The position numbers were made by a program, and so were the translations under genes. A stretch of 64,000 nucleotides of DNA from Maylandia zebra (lineage: Eukaryota; Chordata; Actinopteri; Cichliformes; Cichlidae), in contig NC_135184.1 of assembly GCF_041146795.1 (NCBI RefSeq), forward strand, positions 3,063,967 to 3,127,966, in the 5' to 3' direction. Below are positions 34,000-44,999 of this stretch, piece by piece (position 1 is the first letter of the stretch; the number at the start of each line of letters is the position of its first letter). The notes below the pieces were generated by a model, which saw only the letters and a program-made list of their open reading frames with translations, ran no database searches and was not told where the DNA came from.

Positions 34000-36900
34000 A
34001 TGGCTTCAATTCAACATCTGAGAGAGTTTATCAGGGACAGACTGACGGCTGCTGCTGAAGATATCTTCTCAGAGTTTGAAAAAACCATCGTCCAGTACGA
34101 GCGTCAGCGCGAACTGCAGGACATCACCTGGAACCCCGTGTTAAAGCTCCAGCGGACAGGTGAGTCAGACTGTGCGACTGGAGTGTGTTTGAACCCAGAG
34201 AGAGAGAGAGAGGGGGAGAGCTAACAGCCAGCAGCGGACGGGCAGAGAGGCTAACGGACGAAGACCTGAGAGCGCGAAGAACAAACTAGAAGCTCGTGTC
34301 AGGCACATATGTACAGCAGCATCACCAGAACACGTTACTGTACGAAAAAAGGCTCGTTATTGATTTTTATTCTTTCAAAATTTTCCCGCCGTTTGTTGAA
34401 AAATCCGTTAAAGTGAACGGGAAGGCCAGAGTAACCAGACACACAAGTTTAATGAAAAACATCAGCTTCCACCTGCCCACGCGCGCACACTTTTCACTCT
34501 ACAGCCACCATTTAACAATCAAATCGTAGGAAAATGTGTTTTCTTTCCAACAACGTCTCCATCAAAGCCAACAGGTGTATGCTTTCTTAGACTGGAGGCG
34601 TTTGAACAAGAGGAGTGCTTTCCCAATGCCCAGTTAACGACTAATAATTTCATGAAGGTTTTTAGAGAAAACGCAGAACACCCTGTTTTTCTCTCGCTCC
34701 CCCGGCCACACTTTTAACACCAGGCCTACTAGAATGTACATCAGTGTAGAAGAGCTTCTTGGGATTCTCACACTTTTTAAATCAGCCTGACATGATTTAT
34801 TGTTTGGATTTTATGAGTCGTTTTGTGATAGCAGTACCAATCCCATTTCACAGGCAGTTGGCCTATGCCATCACCATGGCAACACAACTGCTCTCCTCTG
34901 ACACAGGTGCATGTCATTATCTGATTGGCTGATTTGGATCTGCTGCCTATCTTTCGGTGATTGGCTGAAATATTTATCCTGTTTCACCTCAAATCACTGG
35001 GCAGCTGATGAAGCACATCATGTGTGCCACTTTTATAGGTACACCTGCTTCCTCGGTCACTTTATTAAGTACACCAGTGCACAGGGTCACTCCTGGCAAC
35101 TTTACTAGGAACATCCATTGCCACTTTATTAGGTATAGTACTGTGATAGCCAACCACTTTTTAGGGCCCATCTTCTTTCGACTTTTGTACCCAACCTGCT
35201 TATCTCCAATCTTTCAGCAGCAAGCCACAGACCATGTCCAGCACCAGCAACAATCCTACTGCAGATTCTGCAGAAATCTCCAGAAATTCTTGTATTTACA
35301 TTTAGAGCTCTAAATGAACAAGCTTCCGACTGTTTATCTCACTTTCTTATGAAACACGATGCTGCTCACAGTCTTTGTTCCTCCTTTGAGTCGGAGCCTT
35401 TCTCCAGCCTCTGGGACCACTGCTCTGGAAGAATCTCCCACTGTATGGACTCAGTTAAAAGTCTTTTTGCTTCGCGAGGTTTTCTGTTGTGCTTCTCATT
35501 GATATAATGGTTATCTGTTTTCTTGGTTTTGCATTCCTGTTAACTGTATTTCTCGTTGTTTTTAATTATTGTGTTGTGCAGCATTAGTGACTCCGTGTCT
35601 GTGAAAACACTTTATTAATAACCGTTACTTACTGTTTCATAACTAAATATTGGTAATTAGTGTATCTGCAGTTAATACTGTGGATCCGTTGGGGTGAGCC
35701 ATATGTCTAAATGTCCAAGTCATGATCCAAACATGGTCATCATAAACCGAAGAACAGTTTTTACATCTATTCTGGAAAAATAATGTGTGTGCTGGCTTTG
35801 ACTGCTTGGTAACACAACTATCTAGACAGTGCACTTAGGCATGGAAGAAATGACCTGCTGAAGTTCAAACAGAGATACTATTAGCATGAGGAAGAGACCT
35901 GGATGGTCTGACTGTTTCACAACTCCAGATCTGCATCTCTAAATACACAAAAGCTTGACCTTAATTGAGATGAACTACAGCAGCAGAAAAGCACACCAGG
36001 TGGTGTTGTGATGATATAGGAGATATTTTCTTGGCACACTTTAGGCCTTTTAAGACCAAGAGGGCATTTTTAGGCACCATCACTTATGTAATGTACAGTA
36101 GATGTTTTTCTGCCCTTACATGAGTAACCTGTGTTTCTGTTCTTTGTCCCAGCAGATCTTGCACAGGAGCACGTCGGCGTTCAGACGGAGATTTTCACAG
36201 ACCAGCATGTCTGTGACCAGGAGAGGAATTCCAGTCGGGGCCAGGAGGACCTGAAGGCTCCACAGATTAAAGTGGAAGAAAAGGAAGTCTGCATCAATCA
36301 GGAAGGAGGGCAGTTTGCACTGAAGCAGGAGAATGATGCTATTATGATGACACCAACTTGTGAAGAAAGTGAACCACAACCAGAAAGTGACCAGCCCCTC
36401 TCTAACAGTTCTGATATTTTCATGTTTGTTAATTCCACATCCAAAGAAACATTAGAAGTTATTAATAAGAGCGCTGACAATGAGGTAGAACTCAACCATC
36501 AGCACAGACGTCTGGACAGCACCTGGAACCCCGTGGTGAAGCTCTACAGGATAGGTGCGTCTTTTTAACACCACAAAAAAACATACACATAGATGTAAAT
36601 CAGATAGGCTAACGGGGCTAACACAGCTAACTCTGAGTGCTAATAGCATCAGACTGTTTCAATCAATCTGTCAATCAATCAAGGCTTTATTCGCCACGTG
36701 CAGGTTGCCCTGCAGTGAAATAGGACCCCCCCCCCCCGACCTTACACACACAACACAGACATCATATGGGGATACAGGTCGCAGATCGGTAGCGTTACAG
36801 AAAAAAACACTGAAATGTACACTACAATGGGAAAGTACAAGAGGAAAAAAAGAGACCTCTACTGATGCTGGGCTCCTGGGAGGACAGCATGAGAACAGGA

Positions 36901-38716
36901 AACAAAAAAACTCCTCTGCACAAAAAAGCACATAAATGTCCACAACACAACATTATGGAACACGTGACCAGCCACAGGGTCGGGTGGGGGGTGAGGAGTC
37001 ATCCGAAGCAAACACAGCAGCCATCCTGCCCAGCGCTACCATCCAGCGCGGGCTCAGACCCGCCGTGTTCCCAGGAGGGAACAAGCATCGAAGGCGTTTG
37101 GAAAGAGAGGGGGGGATGCATGGAATGGGAAGGAACAGACTAAACACAGTCGTTATCAGGGTGTTTTTGTCGCCTCCAGCCTTGCGACCGCAGCTGGCGC
37201 CGAAGGGGGTATCCGTTTTAGAGAACAGACTGTGAGAGAGTGTTCCAGGGAAAAGTAATACAAAAAAATACGAGACTAGACAAGGACATAAGAGGCTAAG
37301 CAGGGAAGCTGAGGGGGAGGAGGAGAGGAGAAAAGTGCGACCGCCTTCGTCAAGAGCAAGAGCAGGAAAAAAAAAAGTTTGAAGGGGTTAAGTTTGAAAT
37401 AAAATCTATCTGATTATTAGGACACCAACCGACCTCTTTACCATCAGGAAAGCCAACAACGAGCTAGACTCTGTAATTTGTACTTCTGCATCCACACAAA
37501 TACTTGTTTGTTTCTACTAATTCTAAAAAAAAAAACCTGTTATTTTTAGTCATAATGGTGAGAGTTAAACACCATGTCTTATTCTGAGTCAGAGTTTGGC
37601 GTAATCAACATGAAAGCATGGATCCATCCTGCCTTTTATCGGTGGGTCAGGCTGTTGGTGGTGTGAAGGTGTGGGGGATAGTTTCTTGGCACACTTTGGG
37701 CTTCTCAGTACCAGCTGAGCATCGGTTAAACACCGCAGCCTACCTGAGGACTGACGCTGACCCAGTCTGTCCCTTTATCAGCTCAGTGTGCTGATGTGAT
37801 GTAAAAATGGACCAAAATCTAATAAAGAATTAAAGTAGTTCTGAAGGCAAAATGGGGTTAGCAGGGTGTAACTAATGAAGTGGCAGGTAAGTATATTTGC
37901 AGACGTGCTCCTAAATAGTCGCATGCGTCCAGTTTTAATCTCAGATATGAGTGAAACACTTGCGCTGTTGAGTTCTGCATGACTGACTTTTTCCTCTTCA
38001 GCCTGTTTGCTTCATGTGTTGAATCATAAACATGATTGGTGGAAACACGTTAACAGCCCAGCAGCTACCTAACAAGTTACCTGACATATTTACTTAGTGG
38101 CCTCGGGGCCATCATCGTGTCATACCTGTAACAGTTTACCTGCTCGTGAGAAGTTTTCCGTCATCTCATTAGTAACCTGTGGTTTGTTCCTGCAGATTTG
38201 CCACAGCAGCATGTCTGTGATGACAAGGAGATTCTCACAGACCAGCAGGTCTTTAACCAGGAATGGAACTTCAGCCCAGACCAGAAGGACCCGGAGCCTC
38301 CACAGATTACAGAGGAGCAGGCAGCAGTCGCTCTCAGTCACCAGGGAGAGCAGCTCGTACAGAATGAGGAGACTGACGCTGTTACGGTTCAGCCATGTTT
38401 GGGTCCTCCTGCCCATGAGCAGCCAAACACGGCCCCTGTTAAAGTCATTGATCTCAGCACAGATTCTGATTTGGCTCTGAAAACCAAAACCTTCACAGGT
38501 GAGAAGCTGTATCGCTGCAACACCTGTGGAAAAACACTGAAAACCGTGTCCTCATTTAAAAGGCATAATGCCAGACACACAGGGGAGAGACCGTACACTC
38601 GCAACAGCTGTGGGAGAAAATCTAAAGGCCTGAGAGCTTTAAAAGGGCACGTGAAAACACAGCTGATCAGAAGCTCGTCTGTAACACCTGTGGGACAAGG
38701 TACAAAAAGGAAATAA
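34000..38716 (+). CDS. C2H2 zinc-finger protein of fish-specific family, rearranged and finger-poor
   Basis: Exons 34000-34159, 36156-36554 and 38196-38716 (both junctions phase 1, GT-AG) give 359 aa; ATG 34000 opens MASIQHLREF. The N-terminal domain SIQHLREFIRDRLTAAAEDI through FEKTIVQYE, with the following TWNPVLKLQR, is shared by a large percomorph zinc-finger family. Normally one linker exon (DLPQQHVC...) follows. Here exon 2 (DLAQEHVGVQTEIFTDQ) and exon 3 (DLPQQHVCDDKEILTDQ) are both linker copies, and exon 2 ends with a second TWNPVVKLYRIG. Only one canonical finger remains (CNTCGK...HNARH, about residues 297-317). The second lost a Cys and a His. A third (CNTCGT...HMQCH, 38680-38742) is in another frame beyond a shift, and TGA 38764 closes that frame. 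AATAAA at 38853-38858. DNA binding by one finger would be weak; it may be decaying or act through its N-terminal domain. Confidence 0.7.
35230..35640 (+). mobile_element. LINE 3'-end remnant in zinc-finger intron 1
   Basis: The layout resembles the degenerate C-terminus and 3' UTR of a fish L2-like element: GGGACCACTGCTCTGGAAGA, then a TCAGTTAAAAGTCTTTTTGC block, a T-rich UTR and AACACTTTATTAATAACCGT. It is heavily mutated. Confidence 0.45.
35650..36110 (+). mobile_element. Probable Tc1-like remnant before zinc-finger exon 2
   Basis: The word GATATTTTCTTGGCACACTT (about 36020-36045) parallels GATAGTTTCTTGGCACACTT in the Tc1-related fragment near 37680. The remainder (35650-36000) is too diverged to assign. 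Confidence 0.35.
36655..37390 (-). mobile_element. Unclassified retroelement-like insertion in zinc-finger intron 2
   Basis: It begins with CAATCAATCAAGGCTTTATT followed by CGCCACGTGCAGG, the inverse of a LINE tail ending in AATAAAGCCTTGATTGATTG. A C13 run at 36727-36739 and a GC-rich body (36960-37210) follow. It resembles a minus-strand non-LTR element with a GATTGATTG-type terminal repeat. The plus-strand frames within are not convincing genes. Confidence 0.45.
37570..37785 (+). mobile_element. Tc1-like transposase fragment
   Basis: The plus-strand frame reads SEFGVINMKAWIHPAFYRW, then an FLGTLWA-like segment with stops, matching the same Tc1-derived family as 23600-23790 (shared CATGAAAGCATGGATCCATC). 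It lies in zinc-finger intron 2. Confidence 0.6.
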
Positions 38717-38852
38717 CATTAAAACTTCACATGCAATGTCACACAGGTAAGAAGACAAAGGCCTGAAACATCTGCTGGAAAAACTGTGCCCGTGAAACGA
38801 GGCTTGATGGGAAAAAGTACGAATTTGTACAGGTTCACATGTGAGATGGTTC

Positions 38853-38858
38853 AATAAA
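38853..38858 (+). terminator. Poly(A) signal of the zinc-finger gene
   Basis: AATAAA 137 bp after the stop codon, followed by a GT-rich stretch (CTTGTTTTTGTTCTGTGTG) that fits a downstream cleavage element. Confidence 0.6.
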
Positions 38859-38959
38859 ATCTTGTTTTTGTTCTGTGTGAGGCTGCATGGTCATTTCTAG
38901 GCTGTGAAATTTCACATCCATGTCATGAATAATGCATATTATTAATTTAACGAGGTAAA

Positions 38960-39436
38960 TTAATGATATGCCCAAGAACCGCACAGGTGCCCAGTACCTG
39001 GGTGGAGCCCTGGGACCCTGTTCTCGGCTCATGGCCGGACTGTAGTGGGGGCTCTCTCGCCCTTTGGCACCCCATTAGGGGCCTTCCTCCCTCCGCCTCC
39101 TGCTGGGATGGGCGGATGTCGCTGAGATGTGTGGCCTTTGGTACGCTTGGGGGCTCGGATCGATCTCTGTCTGCCTCTGGCTCCTGGGATGTTATTGCAG
39201 TTTCCCACCCTCATTATCAAGTACATTTGTGACAAAGACACACACACTCTCACTCACACTCTGTCTCTCAAAAACCACGAGAAGATTGATAGTTTATGTA
39301 GCTGCGTATTTTCTCCTTTTTGTGTTCCAGGTGCAGCAGTTGGCGATATATTGTGCATTTCTATGCTTTTATTACATATCCTATCCTTCCCCCACCCTGC
39401 CTTAGATGCTGTCATACTGTACACCAGTACAGTACC
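38960..39436 (+). repeat. GC-rich interspersed repeat beside the SINE
   Basis: GC-rich stretch (38975-39200: CCCATTAGGGGCCTTCCTCC, GGGATGGGCGGATGTCGCTG) followed by an A/C-rich and T-rich part. Its GC-rich then CT/A-rich style parallels the retroinsertion at 31258-32464 without being obviously the same family. It abuts the SINE with no gap. Open frames in it lack domain features. Confidence 0.45.
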
Positions 39437-39740
39437 GGGTGACCGTGGCTCAGGGGGTTGGGAATCGCATCTGTAACCGGAAGGTCGCCGGTTCGATCCC
39501 TGGGCTCTCTGTCCTGGTCGTTGTGTCCTTGGGCAAGACACTTTACCCTACTTTCCTACTGGTGTTGGCCAGAGGGGCCGATGGCGCGATATGGCAGCCT
39601 GGCTTCTGTCAGTCTGCCCCAGGGCAGCTGTGGCTACAACTGTAGCTGCCTCCACCAGTGTATGAATGTGAGAGTGAATGAATAGTGGCATTGTAAAGCG
39701 CTTTGGGTGCCTATAAAGCGCTATATAAATCCAATCCATT
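39437..39740 (+). mobile_element. tRNA-derived SINE, AFC (African cichlid) type
   Basis: Full-length SINE. The tRNA-like head has an A box (TGGCTCAGGGGG, 39446-39457) and a perfect B box (GGTTCGATCCC, 39490-39500) of an RNA polymerase III promoter. The middle carries TGTCCTTGGGCAAGACACTT and GGCCAGAGGGGCCGATGGCG. The LINE-related tail has TGTAAAGCGCTTTGGGTGCC and ends CTATATAAATCCAATCCATT. The sequence agrees closely with my recollection of the AFC SINE family of African cichlids. It lies between the zinc-finger gene and ift57. Confidence 0.88.
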
Positions 39741-40197
39741 ATAAACAATATAATAACTGAAATAACACAAATAGAAATTAACAAAGAAACAGATGAAAGA
39801 TATACATGAACAAGAGGAGCCTATAGAGAATTTATAGAGGTGGTTTTGAAAAAGCAAAATGTGTTTGGCACCAGGTTGTGTGTGTATTCAGTTTAGGGGG
39901 AGCTTTTAATCTTTGGATATTGGAAATTCCGTTTTTAAGCTCACACTCCAGCCTGCGGAGGTCGCTGTTGCGATGTTTTCTAGCCGACACAAAGAAGGGA
40001 GCTAATCTAACGGCAGCATCTAACGCGGCACTGAGAGGATTCAGACTCATTTTGTACACCTTTTCTCCAAACTGTGGATATTGATACAGCTTATAAAAGA
40101 AATGTGACCAATGACTGAGTTTAAACCAGTGTTTAAAATGTTATAACGAAGTCGCTATCTGCTAACGTCAGCTAGCCGCTTAGCTGGTTAGCTTTCG

Positions 40198-40210
40198 GTT
40201 GCCTAACAAC
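40198..40210 (+). promoter_or_regulatory. RFX X-box in the ift57 promoter
   Basis: GTTGCC-T-AACAAC matches the X-box consensus GYTRYC-N(1-3)-RRMAAC at every defined position. It ends 95 bp before the ift57 ATG. RFX factors drive IFT and other cilium genes through such sites, so position and gene identity both fit. Confidence 0.7.
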
Positions 40211-40304
40211 AGAAGCCAAACAAACACCGCTAGCAGGTTAGCAGTGCCAATCTGTTAAAGGTGCTAGGTTTTTACATTTTCCACGCAAACGTGAAACTTG
40301 CAGG

Positions 40305-43300
40305 ATGGCTGAGGACGGCAGACGCGGCGACGAGGAGGACCGAGGGCCCGGAGCGGCTTACCGGGGGGTCGCAGTGATGGAGAGCCTGCTGGAGAAGCTG
40401 AATGCACTCAACTATGAGGAGGAGGTTCTGGGCAAACACAACATGAAGAACCTGTCCAGGTAAGAAGCGCATAGTTCGGATGTAAGTACGGTGTCCTTTT
40501 TAGGATTTAGAAGCAGAAAAAAACAATCGAAGTGTGTAACTAGTAGTAACTAGTCATACGTTTACAAAAATATAATGAGATAAAAACAGACACGTCCTAA
40601 AGATACGTGATTGTGTTGTTCATTCATCCCTCTGGTTGGAGGAGAGTGATGGAGTTCAAGTATGATGTTGAGGGTTTGTGTGGCCTTGGCATTGTACTGG
40701 ACCGTTGTGGTGGAGAGAGAGCCGCCTACAACCCTCACTTCTGAGCGACTGAAGCAAGAAGATGGAGGATACGAGTGCTCTTCTGCTATTAATTCATTTG
40801 TTGGGACAATGCAGCGTTTCAGTTCTTGATCTTTATTCTGTTATTTTCTGTTGATTGATCGATCAACCCAGACAAAGTATTGCATAAAAATAAAATGAAA
40901 TCCAGGCTTGTTTCCAGTGTTTGTGCTGATTTGATGTTTTTGAGTGTGCACAGTGAAGGAAAACCCTTCAGTCCCCTCTGCTTTCTCCGTGCAGGCATTA
41001 CTTCGTCTCCAGTCCATACCTGGCGTCTAACCCCGGCGAGCAGTTCTACATGTTCACCATCATCGCAGCGTGGCTCATCAATGTGGCGGGGAGGCCGTTT
41101 ACCGAGCCGCAGGAGTACGACGAACCCAACGCCACCGTGTCCAACATCCTGGCAGAACTGCGGGCCTTTGTGAGTCACACAGAAAGAGTTTAGAAGCTGG
41201 AAATGAGCTTTGGTATGTCTGGAGTTCGTTTGTTTGTGCTTTGATAAATCTGACCGATTGTGCGAAGGCGGGAGCTTCCGTTAAACAAGAAGAGTTTGAC
41301 GCTTTTTTAATTCCTCCTCTGTTTTTCAGGGTGTTAAGGTGGACTTCCCGCCCTCCAAACTGAAGTCTGGCTCAGGCGAGTACGTCTGCTTCGTGCTGGA
41401 CCGACTGGCTGAGGAGGCGCTCAGGAAGAGAGGCTTCACCTTCAGGAAGTATGCCGTCTGTTTTCTTCTTTTCGTCAGGCTGCTTTTGTTGCTTCTGTGT
41501 TTATAGAAGTTTTTTTTACTTCTTTCTGTCTCTGTTTCAGGACAAACTACCCATCAGAAAACACAGAAGAAGAGTCTGTGGTGGAGGACGACGCCGAGCT
41601 CACGCTCAGGAAAGTGGAGGAGGAGCTGATCGTAGGTGTTCCGCATTCGTCTAACTTCCTCTTCTTTTCCGTTCGGCACACTTACAGGATGAATCTGTTT
41701 TTACTGCGGTGGTTTCCTGCACCTCTGTCAGAGATCACCAAACACTGAGAGGAAATCAGGGAACAGATTTCAAAATAAAACATCCTCACACTTTTATTTT
41801 AAAAACATAATTTCATGTATTTTATTACAAAATATTTCCCTCGTTTTATAAAGTCCATCACACTTTAGAGCAGAAATCATAATCGAATATATTGTCATGA
41901 CCGTATTTTGGGTGTTTTTAATGCTCAGCGCTGCGCGGGTCGAGCCATGAATCGTCTTCACATCTCATGATTGTTTTGTGTGTGACCAGGACGAAGGGGA
42001 CGAGGAGGAGGAGAACGTGATGGACCTGGAGGCTCTGAAGTTACGAAGCACTCACACTGTGAGATCACCTCAGAATAAGATTACATCATAATTTCCACTT
42101 TCACGCTCTCACGTTCGCTCCGAGCTTTGAACTCGCCGCGGCGTCTGTTTTCTGGCAGGAAGCTGAGACGTCCTCCAAACCCGACGAGATCCTGGAGTCG
42201 ACGGTCGACGCGACAGAGTGGAACCTGGAGGTGGAGCGAGTCCTGCCGCAACTCAAAGTCACCATCAGGACCGACAGCAAGGTAGGCGCTCACCTGAGGT
42301 GTCGGAGCTTCCGCCAGATGTGAGATGAAGTGAAAGACGCTTCACTCTGCCGGAGCTTCACACTCGTCCAGTGTGATCGTAACAAGCTTTTGTTTCTGTA
42401 TGAGTGACTGAAGGCTTTGAAGGTTACCTGCAGTTTCCCAGCATGCTCTCTGGTTGGCTGTCAGTGTTAGTGGCTCTCACTCTCTGGTCTGTGTTGGTCC
42501 TACAGGACTGGAGGGTCCACGTGGACCAGATGCACCAGCACAGAGACGGGATCCAGTCCTCACTCAAGGAGGCCAAGGTGCGTTCACTGACCCGCTTCAT
42601 CATCATGTTATGTCCTCCCTGCAGCCTCTCACTGTCATCGGATGGGACAAACAAGAAGTATTATTTTATTTCAGTCACATGTAAAGAATATTATCAATCA
42701 GCCAGCTTTAATTAAATAAACTAAATCACACAAGAAGAAGGAACAGATGTTTCCATGTTCAGCGAATCTCCCATTAACCACAGAGACAAACGTCCTGAGG
42801 ACTGTTTCAGTTCTGGAGAAAGATGAAAACAAAATAAGTTCATGGAGTGAAACTAAACGTGACATCATTCTTCGTCGTCTCTGCAGAGTCACCTGGACAA
42901 GCTGCAGGAGGACATCGGGAAGACGCTGGAGAAGGTGAGCAGCAGAGAGAAGTACATCAACAACCAGCTGGAGCATCTGATCCAGGAGTACCGCAGCGCC
43001 CAGGCCAAACTCAGCAAGGTAAACCCGGAGCTGAACGTTCCTGATTCATTCACGTCATCGCGACACGTTTGAGTTCACGTTAATTCCAGTTTGAAACTGT
43101 CTCAATGTCAGAATGTGTGGAAACAGTCAGTTCAGTAACTCTTGTCATCCTTCAGGCCAGAGAGCGCTACCAGCAGGCCAGCGGAGGAGTGACGGAGAGA
43201 ACCAGAGTGCTGGCCGAGGTCAGTGAACGCACCACGTTTAATTCATCAATAAAATCATTTTAACAGCAGCAGGTGAAAAAAGCAAGCTGATAATAATAAA

Positions 43301-43763
43301 ACATCAGAGTTCACTGTCCTCAGTTTATTTAATAATAATAACTATTACTTATTATTAGAGATTATTTGAACCTTTATATGTGAGAATTGTTCTTGTGTTT
43401 TAATTTGAAATTCTTCTGTTTGTTTCAGATCAGCGAGGAGCTGGAGAAGGTGAAACAGGAGATGGAGGAGAAAGGCAGCAGCATGTCTGACGGAGGTGAG
43501 GTGAATCTGGTCACAGTGCTCGGTTTTGACTCCGGCCCTGCCGCAGTGCTGACCTCTCCGCTTCTTCTTCTGCTTTTGCAGCTCCGGTGGTGAAAATCAA
43601 GCAGAGCCTGACGAAGCTGAAGCAGGAGATCATTCAGATGGACGTGCGGATCGGCGTGGTGGAGCACACGCTGCTTCAGGCCAAACTCAAGGAGAAGTCC
43701 AACATGACGCGAGACATGCACGCCACCAACATCCCCGAGCCCGCCGCTGGGCTGTTCGCCTAG
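40305..43763 (+). CDS. ift57: Intraflagellar transport protein 57
   Basis: Peripheral subunit of the IFT-B complex, needed for kinesin-2-driven transport in cilia (also called HIPPI). Eleven coding exons: 40305-40459, 40995-41169, 41330-41448, 41541-41631, 41990-42058, 42159-42281, 42506-42577, 42887-43018, 43156-43218, 43429-43495 and 43582-43763. All have GT-AG junctions and kept phase; 415 aa against 429 in human. The N-terminal CH-like domain carries RGPGAAY, HYFVSSPYLASNPGEQFYMF, AAWLINVAGRPF, EYDEPNATVSNILAELRAFG and DFPPSKLKSG. An acidic linker (EEESVVEDDAELTLRKVEEE) leads to DATEWNLEVERVLPQLKV and the coiled coil WRVHVDQMHQHRDGI, SSREKYINNQLEHL, GGVTERTR, KVKQEMEEKGSSM and VKIKQSLTKLKQE. 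It ends MHATNIPEPAAG. AATAAA at 44104-44109 is the likely poly(A) signal. Confidence 0.98.
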
Positions 43764-44109
43764 CGCAGCAGCCTAGACCCGAAAAACCCGGCGAGGTCCG
43801 ACTCCTCTAAAAGGACCTGAGAGGCTCAGGAAACCGAAAAATGTCGTCACATCTATTTATAACCAACATATTTTTCCATTTCCTGTAATGGATGTTTTTA
43901 TGTCTTTGAGGGATTTTTATAAACTTAAAGAATTTCTCTGTTAAGCTCAATGATTCAAATCCATTAATCAGATTGACCACCAGATGGCGCCAGAGTTGCA
44001 GATAAAGACTTGTTATTGAACTTTTAAAAGTATAATAATCGAAGCATAATTGAATCTTTGGTTATTATAGTTTTTATTTTTCTACTAAATGTTGTAAACA
44101 CAAAATAAA

Positions 44110-44900
44110 ACCTTAAAAAACAGAAAATCAACCATTTTGACTCCAGGGAATTTTATTTCATCAGCAGCGGCTGATTAAGGATAAACAGGAAGTTGTGTTT
44201 TGGACCTTCAACATAAAACACCTTCACGTTAGAATACTTTAAATGTTTCCTGATGAAAGCTGGAACATTTACTGAATAATAAATGTAAGTTCAGGAAACC
44301 TTTTATTTATATTGAACTAAACTCTGCGATTATCTCTTCACATGTGTTTGTCTCTAAATGAGGCTGAAGATTAGAAACCAACTGCACACTGTCCCGGATC
44401 TCCTGTTTGTGGATGTTTTATCAAACATGACCGATGTGTCAAATAATGAGCCCAAAGCTCAGACTGCAAACTCAAACACACAAACCTTTTTTTAACTTGT
44501 AGACCTGCGTAATTTCAGGGAGAGGGAAGAATCCTCGTATGGTCATGTCAGGCACACAGAAGCCCCACCGACTGTTTTTGTGAGGGTAGCCAATCAGAAG
44601 AAAGTTGTCTGAAAGGTTAGACGCTAAAGCAGCTGGCTTCTACACAGAGATCTGCGTGGACATAAAGAAAAAAACCTGCACGAATATATGTTTTATTCAG
44701 TAATTATCAGTTTTGCGTAGTTTAAATATTTTTGTCTCGCTTGGTGCTTTTACTTTGAAAACCATACGTGTTTTAATTTGACAGCAGCGGCTGCTTCCTG
44801 CATGTGGGCGAGGCAGAGTGACAGCTGCGAGCTGGAGACTTGTTTTTATCCTCCTGGAGACGAAATGTGAAGATTTCAAAGCGAAAGTCTAGAAGAAAAA
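44110..44900. other. Intergenic after ift57
   Basis: No gene recognised; short open frames only. Confidence 0.5.
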
Positions 44901-44931
44901 ATACGAAAAGGAAAAACGAAAAAGGTTCAGC

Positions 44932-44992
44932 GTCCGGAAGAAGATTTTTCTGCACTTCCGGACAAAAAAAGGAGGAAAAGTGATCGGTGAGT
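44932..44992 (+). promoter_or_regulatory. Inverted pair of ETS sites with a splice-donor-like site
   Basis: GTCCGGAAG (44932-44940) and CTTCCGGAC (44955-44963) are exact inverse copies of an ETS/GABP core. A strong donor-like G|GTGAGT follows at 44986-44992. Such paired ETS sites are typical of TATA-less promoters, so this may be an upstream promoter and first non-coding exon, perhaps for tmem71. No transcript evidence is available. Confidence 0.35.
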
Positions 44993-44999
44993 TGAGCTG

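Noticed and set aside
36555-37235. Several frames of 90-126 codons after zinc-finger exon 2
   Set aside because: They start past the donor at 36555 and run through a retroelement-like insertion; exon 2 joins cleanly to 38196 instead.
39437-39510. tRNA gene suggested by A and B boxes
   Set aside because: The tRNA-like head continues into a conserved SINE body and LINE-type tail; it is a SINE.
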